NCBI RefSeq assembly: GCF_963678635.1
Contig: NW_026971347.1
Location: forward strand, 1-64,000
DNA length: 64,000 nt
From: Symsagittifera roscoffensis
Lineage: Eukaryota > Xenacoelomorpha > Acoela > Convolutidae
Direction: 5' to 3'
Shown here: positions 47,780-61,600 of the stretch, in pieces
How positions within the stretch are numbered: position 1 is the stretch's first letter
Layout: each line of letters opens with the position of its first letter
Notes under the pieces: generated by a model
Told to the model about the DNA's origin: nothing
The model's database searches: none
The model's input: the letters and a program-made list of their open reading frames with translations, nothing else
Translations under genes and position numbers: made by a program

Positions 47780-50700
47780 TCGGATGTTTAAACCTGGTAA
47801 AGCTGGTTTTCGGATGTTTGCAGCACTTTTTCGTTTTTCGGATGTTCGACCAATCTGATGTTTGCCCTGGTTAAGCTGGTTTTCGCTTGTTTGCAGCTTT
47901 TTTTAATTATTCGGATGTTTGACATACCGAATGTTTGCCCTGGTAAAGCTGGTTTTTGCATGTTTGCAGCACTTTTTAGTTTTTCGGATGTTTGACATAG
48001 CGGATGTTTGCCCTGGTAAAGCTGGATTTCGGAGGTTTGCAGCACTTTTTGGATTTTGGATATTTGACATATCGGATGTTTGCCCTAGTAAAGCTGGTTT
48101 TAGCATGTTTGCAGCACTTTTTGGTTTTTCGGATGTTTGACATATCGGATGTTCGCCCTGGTAAAGCTGGTTTTCGGATGTTTGCAGCACTTTTTGAATT
48201 TTCGGATGTTCGACATATCTGATGTTTGCCCTGGTAAAGCTGGTTTTCGCATGTATGCAGCACTTTTTGGTTTTACGGATGTTTGACATATCGGATGTTT
48301 GCCCTGGAAAAGCTCCTTCTCGGTTGTTTGCAGTACTTTTCGGTTTTTCGGATGTTTGACATATCGGATGTTTAAACCTGGTAAAGCTGGTTTTCGGATG
48401 TTTGCAGCACTTTTTCGTTTTTCGGATGTTCGACCAATCTGATGTTTGCCCTGGTTAAGCTGGTTTTCGCTTGTTTGCAGCACTTTTTAATTATTCGGAT
48501 GTTTGACATACCGAATGTTTGCCCTGGTAAAGCTGGTTTTTGCATGTTTGCAGCTTTTTTTGGTTTTTCGGATGTTTGACATAGCGGATGTTTGCCCTGG
48601 TAAAGCTGGATTTCGGAGGTTTGCAGCACTTTTTGGATTTTGGATATTTGACATATCGGATGTTTGCCCTAGTAAAGCTGGTTTTAGCATGTTTGCAGCA
48701 CTTTTTGGTTTTTCGGATGTTTGACATATCGGATGTTTGCCCTGGAGAATTTGCTTTTCGGATGTTTCCAGCATCTTCTGGTTTTTCGGATGTTTGACAT
48801 ATCGGAAGTTTGCCATGGTAAAGCTGGTTTTCGGAAGTTTGCAGCACCTTTTGGTTTTTCGGATGTTGACATATCCGATGTTCGCCCTGGTAAAGCTGGT
48901 TTTCGGATGTTTGCATCACTTTTTCGTTTTTCGGGTGTTCGACATATCTGATGTTTGCCCTGGTTAAGCTGGTTTTTGCATGTTTGCAGCACTTTTTGGT
49001 TTTTCGGATGTTTGACATATCGGATGTTCGCCCTGGTAAAGCTGGTTTTCGGATGTTTGACATATCGGATGTTTGCCCTGGTAAAGCTGGTTTTTGCATG
49101 TTTGCAGCACTTTTTGGTTTTTCGGATGTTTGACATATCCGATGTTCGCCCTGGTAAAGCTGGTTTTCGGATGTTTGCAGCACTTTTTGAATTTTCGGAT
49201 GTTCGACATATCTGATGTTTGCCCTGGTAAAGCTGGTTTTCGCATGTATGCATCACTTTTTGGTTTTTCGGATGTTTGAAATATCGGATGTTTGCCCTGG
49301 AAAAGCTGCTTCTCGGTTGTTTGCAGTACTTTTCGGTTTTTCGGATGTTTGACATACCGGATGTTTGCCCTAGTAAAGCTGGTTTTCGGATGTTTGCAGC
49401 ACTTTTTGAATTTTCGGATGTTCGACATATCCGATGTTTGCCCTGGTAAAGCTGGTTTTCGGATGTTTGCATCACTTTTTCGTTTTTTTCGGATGTTCGA
49501 CATATCTGATGTTTGCCCTTGTTAAGCTGGTTTTCGCTTTTTTGCAGCACTTCTTGGTTTTTCGGATGTTTGACATATCGGATGTTTGCCCTGGTAAAGC
49601 TGGTTTTTGCATGTTTGCAGCACTTTTTGGTTTTTCGGATGTTTGACATATCGGATGTTCGCCCTGGTATTGCTGGTTTTCGGATGTTTGCAGCACTTTT
49701 TGAATTTTCGGATGTTCGACATATCTGATGTTTGCCCTGGTAAAGCTGGTTTTCGCATGTATGCAGCACTTTTTGGTTTTTCGGATGTTCGACCAATCTG
49801 ATGTTTACCCTGGTTAAGCTGGTTTTCGCTTGTTTGCAGCACTTTTTAATTATTCGGATGTTTGACATACCGAATGTTTGCCCTGGTAAAGCTGGTTTTT
49901 GCATGTTTGCAGCACTTTTTGGTTTTTCGGATGTTTGACATAGCGGATGTTTGCCCTGGTAAAGCTGGATTTCGGAAGTTTGCAGCACTTTTTGGATTTT
50001 GGATATTTGACATATCGGATGTTTGCCCTAGTAAAGCTGGTTTTAGCATGTTTGCAGCACTTTTTGGTTTTTCGGATGTTTGACATATCGGATGTTTGCC
50101 CTGGAGAATTTGCTTTTCGGATGTTTCCAGCATCTTCTGGTTTTTCGGATGTTTGACATATCGGAAGTTTGCCATGGTAAAGCTGGTTTTCGGAAGTTTG
50201 CAGCACCTTTTGGTTTTTCGGATGTTGACATATCCGATGTTCGCCCTGGTAAAGCTGGTTTTCGGATGTTTGCATCACTTTTTCGTTTTTCGGGTGTTCG
50301 ACATATCTGATGTTTGCCCTGGTTAAGCTGGTTTTTGCATGTTTGCAGCACTTTTTGGTTTTTCGGATGTTTGACATATCGGATGTTCGCCCTGGTAAAG
50401 CTGGTTTTCGGATGTTTGACATATCGGATGTTTGCCCTGGTAAAGCTGGTTTTTGCATGTTTGCAGCACTTTTTGGTTTTTCGGATGTTTGACATATCCG
50501 ATGTTCGCCCTGGTAAAGCTGGTTTTCGGATGTTTGCAGCATTTTTTGAATTTTCGGATGTTCGACATATCTGATGTTTGCCCTGGTAAAGCTGGTTTTC
50601 GCATGTATGCATCACTTTTTGGTTTTTCGGATGTTTGAAATATCGGATGTTTGCCCTGGAAAAGCTGGTTTTTGCATGTTTGCAGCACTTTTTGGTTTTT

Positions 50701-52000
50701 CGGATGTTTGACATAGCGGATGTTTGCCCTGGTAAAGCTGGATTTCGGAAGTTTGCAGCACTTTTTGGATTTTGGATATTTGACATATCGGATGTTTGCC
50801 CTAGTAAAGCTGGTTTTAGCATGTTTGCAGCACTTTTTGGTTTTTCGGATGTTTGACATATCGGATGTTTGCCCTGGAGAATTTGCTTTTCGGATGTTTC
50901 CAGCATCTTCTGGTTTTTCGGATGTTTGACATATCGGAAGTTTGCCATGGTAAAGCTGGTTTTCGGAAGTTTGCAGCACCTTTTGGTTTTTCGGATGTTG
51001 ACATATCCGATGTTCGCCCTGGTAAAGCTGGTTTTCGGATGTTTGCATCTCTTTTTCGTTTTTCGGGTGTTCGACATATCTGATGTTTGCCCTGGTTAAG
51101 CTGGTTTTTGCATGTTTGCAGCACTTTTTGGTTTTTCGGATGTTTGACATATCGGATGTTCGCCCTGGTAAAGCTGGTTTTCGGATGTTTGACATATCGG
51201 ATGTTTGCCCTGGTAAAGCTGGTTTTTGCATGTTTGCAGCACTTTTTGGTTTTTCGGATGTTTGACATATCCGATGTTCGCCCTGGTAAAGCTGGTTTTC
51301 GGATGTTTGCAGCACTTTTTGAATTTTCGGATGTTCGACATATCTGATGTTTGCCCTGGTAAAGCTGGTTTTCGCATGTATGCATCACTTTTTGGTTTTT
51401 CGGATGTTTGAAATATCGGATGTTTGCCCTGGAAAAGCTGCTTCTCGGTTGTTTGCAGTACTTTTCGGTTTTTCGGATGTTTGACATACCGGATGTTTGC
51501 CCTAGTAAAGCTGGTTTTCGGATGTTTGCAGCACTTTTTGAATTTTCGGATGTTCGACATATCCGATGTTTGCCCTGGTAAAGCTGGTTTTCGGATGTTT
51601 GCATCACTTTTTCGTTTTTCGGATGTTCGACATATCTGATGTTTGCCCTTGTTAAGCTGGTTTTCGCTTTTTTGCAGCACTTCTTGGTTTTTCGGATGTT
51701 TGACATATCGGATGTTTGCCCTGGTAAAGCTGGTTTTTGCATGTTTGCAGCACTTTTTGGTTTTTCGGATGTTTGACATATCGGATGTTCGCCCTGGTAT
51801 TGCTGGTTTTCGGATGTTTGCAGCACTTTTTGAATTTTCGGATGTTCGACATATCTGATGTTTGCCCTGGTAAAGCTGGTTTTCGCATGTATGCAGCACT
51901 TTTTGGTTTTTCGGATGTTTGAAATATCGGATGTTTGCCCTGGAAAAGCTGCTTCTCGCTTGTTTGCAGTACTTTTCGGTTTTTCGGATGTTTGACATAC
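47780..52000 (+). repeat. Higher-order repeats of 1359 and 773 bp
   Basis: A block marked by gaccaatctgatg, taattattcggatg, ctggagaatttgc and the shortened monomer ggttttcggatgtttgacatatc recurs at about 48503, 49862 and 50635. The offsets are 1359 and 773 bases. The third copy is shorter because it lacks the first part of the block. Part of the sequence between 49290 and 49790 recurs at 51420-51920. Successive unequal exchanges explain this. Confidence 0.75.
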
Positions 52001-52199
52001 CGGATGTTTGCCCTAGTAAAGCTGGTTTTCGGATGTTTGCAGCACTTTTTCAATTTTCGGATGTTCGACATATCTGTCGTTTGCCCTGGTAAAGCTGGTT
52101 TTCGCATGTATGCAGCACTTTTTGGTTTTTCGGATGTTTGACATTTCGGATGTTTGCCATGGTAAAGCTGGTTTTCGGATGTTTGCAGCACCTTTTGGT

Positions 52200-55100
52200 T
52201 TTTCGGATGTTGACATATCCAATGTTTGCCCTGGTAAAGCTGGTTTTTGCATGTTTGCAGCACTTTTTGGTTTTTCGGATGTTTGACATATCGGATGTTC
52301 GCCCTGGTAAAGCTGGTTTTCGGATGTTTGCAGCACTTTTTGAATTTTCGGATGTTCGACATATCTGATGTTTGCCCTGGTAAAGCTGGTTTTCGCATGT
52401 ATGCAGCACTTTTTGGTTTTTCGGATGTTTGAAATATCGGATGTTTGCCCTGGAAAAGCTGCTTCTCGGTTGTTTGCAGTACTTTTCGGTTTTTCGGATG
52501 TTTGACATATCGGATGTTTGCCCTGGTAAAGCTGGTTTTTGCATGTTTGCAGCACTTTTTGGTTTTTCGGATGTTTGACATATCGGATGTTCGCCCTGGT
52601 AAAGCTGGTTTTCGGATGTTTGCAGCACTTTTTGAATTTTCGGATGTTCGACATATCTGATGTTTGCCCTGGTAAAGCTGGTTTTCGCATGTATGCAGCA
52701 CTTTTTGGTTTTTCGGATGTTTGAAATATCGGATGTTTGCCCTGGAAAAGCTGCTTCTCGGTTGTTTGCAGTACTTTTCGGTTTTTCGGATGTTTGACAT
52801 ACCGGATGTTTGCCCTAGTAAAGCTGGTTTTCGGATGTTTGCAGCACTTTTTTAATTTTCGGATGTTCGATATATCTGATGTTTGCCCTGGTAAAGCTGG
52901 TTTTCGCATGTATGCAGCACTTTTTGGTTTTTCGGATGTTTGACATTTCGGATGTTTGCCATGGTAAAGCTGGTTTTCGGATGTTTGCAGCACCTTTTGG
53001 TTTTTCGGATGTTGACATATCCAATGTTTGCCCTGGTAAAGCTGGTTTTTGCATGTTTGCAGCACTTTTTGGTTTTTCGGATGTTTGACATATCGGATGT
53101 TCGCCCTGGTAAAGCTGGTTTTCGGATGTTTGCAGCACTTTTTGAATTTTCGGATGTTCGACATATCTGATGTTTGCCCTGGTAAAGCTGGTCTTCGCAT
53201 GTATGCAGCACTTTTTGGTTTTTCGGATGTTTGAAATATCGGATGTTTGCCCTGGAAAAGCTGCTTCTCGGTTGTTTGCAGTACTTTTCGGTTTTTCGGA
53301 TGTTTGACATATCGGATGTTTGCCCTGGTAAAGCTGGTTTTTGCATGTTTGCAGCACTTTTTGGTTTTTCGGATGTTTGACATATCGGATGTTCGCCCTG
53401 GTAAAGCTGGTTTTCGGATGTTTGCAGCACTTTTTGAATTTTCGGATGTTCGACATATCTGATGTTTGCCCTGGTAAAGCTGGTCTTCGCATGTATGCAG
53501 CAATTTTTGGTTTTTCGGATGTTTGACATATCGGATGTTTGCCCTGGTAAAGCTGGTTTTTGCATGTTTGCAGTACTTTTCGGTTTTTCGGATGTTTGCC
53601 ATACCGGATGTTTGCCCTAGTAAAGCTGGTTTTCGGATGTTTGCAGCACTTTTTGAATTTTCGGATGTTCGACATATCTGATGTTTGCCCTGGTAAAGCT
53701 GGTTTTTGCAGGTATGCAGCACTTTTTGGTTTTTCGGATGTTTGACATTTCGGATGTTTGCCATGGTAAAGCTGGTTTTCGGATGTTTGCAGCACCTTTT
53801 GGTTTTTCGGATGTTGACATATCCAATGTTTGCCCTGGTAAAGCTGGTTTTTGCATGTTTGCAGCACTTTTTGGTTTTTCGGATGTTTAACATATCGGAT
53901 GTTCGCCCTGGTAAAGCTGGTTTTCGGATGTTTGCAGCACTTTTTGAATTTTCGGATGTTCGACATATCTGATGTTTGCCCTGTTAAAGCTGGTTTTCGC
54001 ATGTATGCAGCACTTTTTGGTTTTTCGGATGTTTGAAATATCGGATGTTTGCCCTGGAAAAGCTGCTTCTCGGTTGTTTGCAGTACTTTTCGGTTTTTCG
54101 GATGTTTGACATATCGGATGTTTGCCCTGGTAAAGCTGGTTTTTGCATGTTTGCAGCACTTTTTGGTTTTTCGGATGTTTGACATATCGGATGTTTGCCC
54201 TGGTAAAGCTGGTTTTCGGATGTTTGCAGCACTTTTTGAATTTTCGGATGTTCGACATATCTGATGTTTGCCCTGGTAAAGCTGGTTTTCGCATGTATGC
54301 AGCACTTTTTGGTTTTTCGGATGTTTGACATATCGGATGTTTGCCCTGGTAAAGCTGGTTTTTGCATGTTTGCAGTACTTTTCGGTTTTTCGGATGTTTG
54401 CCATACCGGATGTTTGCCCTAGTAAAGCTGGTTTTCGGATGTTTGCAGCACTTTTTGAATTTTCGGATGTTCGACATATCTGATGTTTGCCCTGGTAAAG
54501 CTGGTTTTTGCATGTATGCAGCACTTTTTGGTTTTTCGGATGTTTGGCATATCGGATGTTTGCCATGGTAAAGCTGGTTTTCGGATGTTTGCAGTACTTT
54601 TCGGTTTTTCGGATGTTTGACATTTCGAAAGTTTGCCCTGGTAAAGCTGGTTTTCGCATGTTTGCAGCACTTTTTGATTTTTCGGATATTTGTTACATCG
54701 GATGTTTGCCCTGGAAAAGCTGCTTTTCGGATGTTTGCAGCACTTTTTGCTTTTTCGGATGTTTGACATATCGGATGTTTGCCCTGGAAAAGCTGCTTTT
54801 CGGATGTTTGCAGCACTTATTGGTTTTTCGAATGTTTGAAATATCGGATGTTTGCCCTGGTAAAGCTGGTTTTCGCATGTTTGCAGCAATTTTTGGTATT
54901 TCGGATGTTTGACATATCGGATGTTTGCCCTGGAAAAGCTGCTTTTCGGATGTTTACAGCACTTTTGCTTTTTCGGATGTTTGGCATATCAGATGTTTGC
55001 CATGGTAAAGCTGGTCTTCGGATAATTGCAGCACTTTTTGGTTTTTCGGATGTTTGACATATCGGATGTTTGCCCTGGTAAAGCTGGTTTTCACATGTTT

Positions 55101-57080
55101 GCAGCACTTTTTGGTTTTTCGGATGTTTGACACATCGGATGTTTGCCCTTGAAAAGCTGCTTTTCGGATGTTTGCAGCACTTTTTGTTTTTTTTCGGATG
55201 TTTGACATATCGGATGTTTGCTCTGGAAAAGCTTCTTTTCGGATGTTTGCAGCACATTTTGGTTTTTGGATGTTTGACATATCGATTGTTTGCCCTGGTA
55301 AAGCTGGTTTTCGCATGTTTGCAGCACTGTTTGGTTTTTCGGATGTTCGACATATCTGATGTTTGCCCTGGTAAAGCTGGTTTTCGCATGTATGCAGCAC
55401 TTTTTGGTTTTTCGGATGTTTGACATATCGGATGTTTGCCCTGGTAAAGCTGGTTTTTGCATGTTTGCAGTACTTTTCGGTTTTTCGGATGTTTGCCATA
55501 CCGGATGTTTGCCCTAGTAAAGCTGGTTTTCGGATGTTTGCAGCACTTTTTGAATTTTCGGATGTTCGACATATCTGATGTTTACCCTGGTAAAGCTGGT
55601 TTTTGCATGTATGCAGCACTTTTTGGTTTTTCGGATGTTTGGCATATCGGATGTTTGCCATGGTAAAGCTGGTTTTCGGATGTTTGCAGTACTTTTCGGT
55701 TTTTCGGATGTTTGACATTTCGAAAGTTTGCCCTGGTAAAGCTGGTTTTCGCATGTTTGCAGCACTTTTTGATTTTTCGGATGTTTGTTACATCGGATGT
55801 TTGCCCTGGAAAAGCTGCTTTTCGGATGTTTGCAGCACTTTTTGTTTTTTCGGATGTTTGACATATCGGATGTTTGCCCTGGAAATGCTGCTTTTCGGAT
55901 GTTTGCAGCACTTATTGGTTTTTCGAATGTTTGAAATATCGGATGTTTGCCCTGGTAAAGCTGGTTTTCGCATGTTTGCAGCAATTTTTGGTATTTCGGA
56001 TGTTTGACATATCGGATGTTTGCCCTGGAAAAGCTGCTTTTCGGATGTTTACAGCACTTTTACTTTTTCGGATGTTTGGCATATCAGATGTTTGCCATGG
56101 TAAAGCTGGTCTTCGGATAATTGCAGCACTTTTTGGTTTTTCGGATGTTTGACATATCGGATGTTTGCCCTGGTAAAGCTGGTTTTCACATGTTTGCAGC
56201 ACTTTTTGGTTTTTCGGATGTTTGACACATCGGATGTTTGCCCTTGAAAAGCTGCTTTTCGGATGTTTGCAGCACTTTTTGTTTTTTTTCGGATGTTTGA
56301 CATATCGGATGTTTGCTCTGGAAAAGCTTCTTTTCGGATGTTTGCAGCACATTTTGGTTTTTGGATGTTTGACATATCGATTGTTTGCCCTGGTAAAGCT
56401 GGTTTTCGCATGTTTGCAGCACTGTTTGGTTTTTCGGATGTTTGACATATCGGATGTTTGCCCTGGAAAAGCTGCTTTTCGGATGTTTGCAGCACTCTTT
56501 GTTTTTTTCGGATATTTGACATATCGGATGTTTGCCCTGCAAAAGCTGCTTTTCGGATGTTTGCAGCACTTTTTGGTTTTTGAATGTTTGACATATCGGA
56601 TGTTTGCCCTCGTAAAGCTGGTTTTCGCATGTTTGCAGCACTTTTTCGTTTTTCGGATGTTTGAAATATCGGATGTTTGCTCTGGTAAAGCTGGTTTTTG
56701 CATGCTTCCAGCACTTTTTGGTTTTTCGGATGTTTGGCATATCGGATGTTTGCGCTGGAAAAGCTGCTTTTCGGATGTTTGCAGCAATTTTGTTATTTCG
56801 GATGTTTGGCATATCGGCTGTTTGCCATGGTAAAGCTGGTTTTCGGATAATTGCAGCACTTTTTGATTTTTCTGTTGTTTGACATATCGGATGTTTGCCC
56901 TGGTAAAGCTGGTTTTCGTATGTTTGCAGCACTTTTTGGTTTTTCGGATTTTTGACATATCGGATGTTTGCCCTGGTAAAGCTGGTTTGCGCATGTTTGC
57001 AGCACTTTTTGGTTTTTCGGATGTTTGACACATCGGATGTTTGCCCTGGAAAAGCTGGTTTTCGCATGTTTGCAGCACTT
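52200..57080 (+). repeat. Higher-order repeats of about 802 and 1095 bp
   Basis: Three copies at an offset of 802 bases (about 11 monomers) start near 52145, 52947 and 53749, marked by gacatttcggatgtttgccatgg. To their right, a block of about 1095 bases (15 monomers) starting near 54508 recurs at 55603, marked by cattcgaaagtttgcc-type and gttacatcgg monomers. Differences between copies are few. Confidence 0.75.
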
Positions 57081-58639
57081 TTTGGTTTTTCGGATGTTTG
57101 AATCATCGGATGTTTGAAATATCGGATGTTTGCCCTAGTAAAGCTGGTTTTCGCATGTTTGCAGCACTTTTTAGTTTTTCGGATGTTTGACACATCGGAT
57201 GTTTGCCCTGGAAAAGCTGCCTTTCGGATGTTTGCAGCACTTTAGGTTTTTCGGATGTTTGGCATTTCGGATGGTTGCCATGGTAAAGCTGGTTTTCGGA
57301 TAATTGCAGCACTTTTTGGTTTTTTCGGATGTTTGACATATCGGATGTTTGCCCTGGTAAAGCTGGTTTTCGCATGTTGTCAGCACTTTTTGGTTTTTCG
57401 GAAGTTTGACATATCAAATGTTTGCCCTGGTAAAGCTGGTTTGCGCATGTTTGCAGCACTTTTTGGTTTTTCGGATGTTTGACACATCAGATGTTTGCCC
57501 TGGAAAAGCTGGTTTTCGCATGTTTGCAGCACTTTTTGGTTTTTCGGATGTTTGAAACATCGGATGTTTGAAATATCGGATGTTTGCCCTGGTAAAGCTG
57601 GTTTTCGCATGTTTGCAGCACTTTTTAGTTTTTCGGATGTTTGACACATCGGATGTTTGCCCTGGAAAAGCTGCCTTTCGGATGTTTGCAGCACTTTTGG
57701 TTTTTCGGATGTTTGGCATATCGGCTGTTTGCCATGGTAAAGCTGGTTTTCGGATAATTGCAGCACTTTTTGGTTTTTTCGGATGTTTGACATATCGGAT
57801 GTTTGCCCTGGTAAAGCTGGTTTTCGTATGTTTGCAGCACTTTTTGGTTTTTCGGATGTTTGACATATCGGATGTTTGCCCTGGTAAAGCTGGTTTGCGC
57901 ATGTTTGCAGCACTTTTTGGTTTTTCGGATGTTTGACACATCGGATGTTTGCCCTGGAAAAGCTGGTTTTCGCATGTTTGCAGCACTTTTTGGTTTTTCG
58001 GATGTTTGAAACATCGGATGTTTGAAATATCGGATGTTTGCCCTGGTAAAGCTGGTTTTCGCATGTTTGCAGCACTTTTTAGTTTTTCGGATGTTTGACA
58101 CATCGGATGTTTGCCCTGGAAAAGCTGCCTTTCGGATGTTTGCAGCACTTTTGGTTTTTCGGATGTTTGGCATTTCGGATGGTTGCCATGGTAAAGCCGG
58201 TTTTCGAATAATTGCAGAACTTTTTGGTTTTTTCGGATGTTTGACATATCGGATGTTTGCCCTGGTAAAGCTGGTTTTCGCATGTTGTCAGCACTTTTTG
58301 GTTTTTCGGAAGTTTGACATATCAAATGTTTGCCCTGGTAAAGCTGGTTTTCGCATGTTTGCAGCACTTTTTGGTTTTTCGGATGTTTGACTTATCGAAT
58401 GTTTGCCCTGGAAAAGCTGCTTTTCGGATGTTTGCAGCACTTTTGGTTTTTCGGATGTTTGGCATATCGGATGTTTGCCATGGTAAAGCTGGTTTTCGGA
58501 TAAATGCAGCATTTTTTGGTTTTTCGGATGTTCGACATATCGGATGTTTGCCCTGGTAAAGCTGGTTTTCGCTTGTTTGCAGTACTTTTTGGTTTTTCGG
58601 ATGTTTGACACATCTGATGTTTGCCCTGGAAAAGCTGCT

Positions 58640-61600
58640 TTTAGGATGTTTGCAGCTTTTTTTGGTTTTTGGATGTTTGACGTTTGACACACCGGATGTT
58701 TGCCCTGGAAAAGCTGGTTTTCACATTATTGCAGCACTTTTTGGTTTTTCGGATGTTTGAAATATCGGATGTTTGCCCTGGTAAAGCTGATTTTCGCATG
58801 TTTGCAGCACTTTTTAGGTTTTCGGATGTTTGACATATCGGATGTTTGCCCTGGAAAAGCTGCTTTTCGGATGTTTGCAACACTTTTGGTTTTTCGGATG
58901 TTTGGCATATCGGATGTTTGCCATGGTAAAGCTCGTTTTCGGATAATTGCAATAGTTTTTGGTTTTTCGGATGTTTGACAGATCGGATGTTTGCCCTGGT
59001 AAAGCTGGTTTTCGCATGTATGCAGCACTTTTTGGTTTTTCGGATGTCTGACATATCGGATCTTTGCCCTGGAAAAGCTGCTTTTCGGATGTTTGCAGCA
59101 CTTTTTGGTTTTTCGGATGTTTGGCATATCGGATGTTTGCTCTGGAAAAGCTGCTTTTCGCATGTTTGCAGCACATTTTGGTTTTTGGATGTTTGACATA
59201 TCGATTGTTTGCCCTGGTAAAGCTGGTTTTCGCATGTTTGCAGCACTGTTTGGTTTTTCGGATGTTTGACATATCGGATGTTTGCCCTGGAAAAGCTGCT
59301 TTTCGGATGTTTGCAGCACTCTTTGTTTTTTTCGGATATTTGACATATCGGATGTTTGCCCTGCAGAAGCTGCTTTTCGGATGTTTGCAGCACTTTTTGG
59401 TTTTTGAATGTTTGACATATCGGATGTTTGCCCTCGTAAAGCTGGTTTTCGCATGTTTGCAGCACTTTTTCGTTTTTCATGTTTGAAATATCGGATGTTT
59501 GCTCTGGTAAAGCTGGTTTTTGCATGCTTCCAACAATTTTTGGTTTTTCGGATGTTTGGCATATCGGATGTTTGCGCTGGAAAAGCTGCTTTTCGGATGT
59601 TTGCAGCAATTTTGGTATTTCGGATGTTTGGCATATCGGCTGTTTGCCATGGTAAAGCTGGTTTTCGGATAATTGCAGCACTTTTTGATTTTTCTGTTGT
59701 TTGACATATCGGATGTTTGCCCTGGTAAAGCTGGTTTTCGTATGTTTGCAGCACTTTTTGGTTTTTCGGATGTTTGACACATCGGATGTTTGCCCTGGAA
59801 AAGCTGGTTTTCGCATGTTTGCAGCACTTTTTGGTTTTTCGGATGTTTGAAACATCGGATGTTTGAAATATCGGATGTTTGTCCTGGTAAAGCTGGTTTT
59901 CGCATGTTTGCAGCCCTTTTTAGTTTTTCGGATGTTTGACACATCGGATGTTTGCCCTGGAAAAGCTGCCTTTCGGATGTTTGCAGCACTTTTGGTTTTT
60001 CGGATGTTTGGCATTTCGGATGGTTGCCATGGTAAAGCTGGTTTTCGGATAATTGCAGCACTTTTTGGTTTTTCGGATGTTTGACATATCGGATGTTTGC
60101 CCTGGTAAAGCTGGTTTTCGCATGTTGTCAGCACTTTTTGGTTTTTCGGAAGTTTGACATATCAAATGTTTGCCTTGTTAAAGCTGGTTTTCGCATGTTT
60201 GCAGCACTTTTTGGTTTTTCGGATGTTTGACTTATCGGATGTTTGCCCTGGAAAAGCTGCTTTTCGGGTGTTTGCAGCACTTTTGGTTTTTCGGATGTTT
60301 GGCATATCGGATGTTTGCCATGGTAAAGCTGGTTTTCGGATAATTGCAGCATTTTTTGGTTTTTCGGATGTTTGACATATCGGATGTTTGCCCTGGTAAA
60401 GCTGGTTTTCGCTTGTTTGCAGCACTTTTTGGTTTTTCGGATGTTTGACACATCGGATGTTTGCCCTGGAAAAGCTGCTTTTCGGATGTTTGCAGCACTT
60501 TTTGGTTTTTGGATGTTTGACGTTTGACACATCGGATGTTTGCCCTGGAAAAGCTGGTTTTCGCATGTTTGCAGCACTTTTTGGTTTTTCGGATGTTTGA
60601 AATATCGGATGTTTGCCCTGGTAAAGCTGATTTTCGCATGTTTGCAGCACTTTTTAGGTTTTCGGATGTTTGACATATCGGATGTTTGCCCTGGAAAAGC
60701 TGCTTTTCGGATGTTTGCAACACTTTTGGTTTTTCGGATGTTTGGCATATCGGATGTTTGCCATGGTAAAGCTGGTTTTCGGATAATTGCAATAGTTTTT
60801 GGTTTTTCGGATGTTTGACAGATCGGATGTTTGCCCTGGTAAAGCTGGTTTTCGGTGGTATGCAGCACTTTTTGGTTTTTCGGATGTCTGACATATCGGA
60901 TCTTTGCCCGGGAAAAGCTGCTTTTCGGATGTTTGCAGCACTTTTTGGTTTTTCGGATGTTTGGCATATCGGATGTTTGCCCTGGAAAAGCTGCTTTTCG
61001 CACGTTTGCAGCACTTTTTAGTTTTTCGGATGTCTGACATATCGGATGTTTGCCCTGGAAAAGCTGGTTTTCGCATGTTTGCAGCAGTTTTTGGTTTTTC
61101 GGATGTTTGAAATATCGGAAGTTTGCCCTGGAAAAGCTGGTTTTCGGATGTTTGCAGCACTTTTTGGTTTTTCGGATGTTTGACATATCGGATGTTTGCC
61201 CTGAAAAAGCTGCTTTTCGGATGTTTGCAGCACTTTTGGTTTTCGGATTTTTGGCATTTCGGATGGTTGCCATGGTAAAGCTGGATTTCGGATAATTGCA
61301 CGCTTTTTGGTTTTTCGGATGTTTGACATATCGGATGTTTGCCCTGGTAAAGCTGGTTTTCGCATGTTGGCAGCACTTTTTGGTTTTTCGGATGTTTGAC
61401 ATATCAAATGTTTGCCCTGGTAAAGCTGGTTTTCGCATGTTTGCAGCACTTTTTGGTTTTTCGATGTTGACATATTGGTTGCTCGCCCTGGTAAAGCTGC
61501 TTTTCGGATGTTTGCAGCTTTTTTTGGTTTTCCGGATGTATGACATATCTGATGTTTGCCCTGGTTAAGCTGGTTTTCGCTTGTTTGCAGCACTTTTTGG

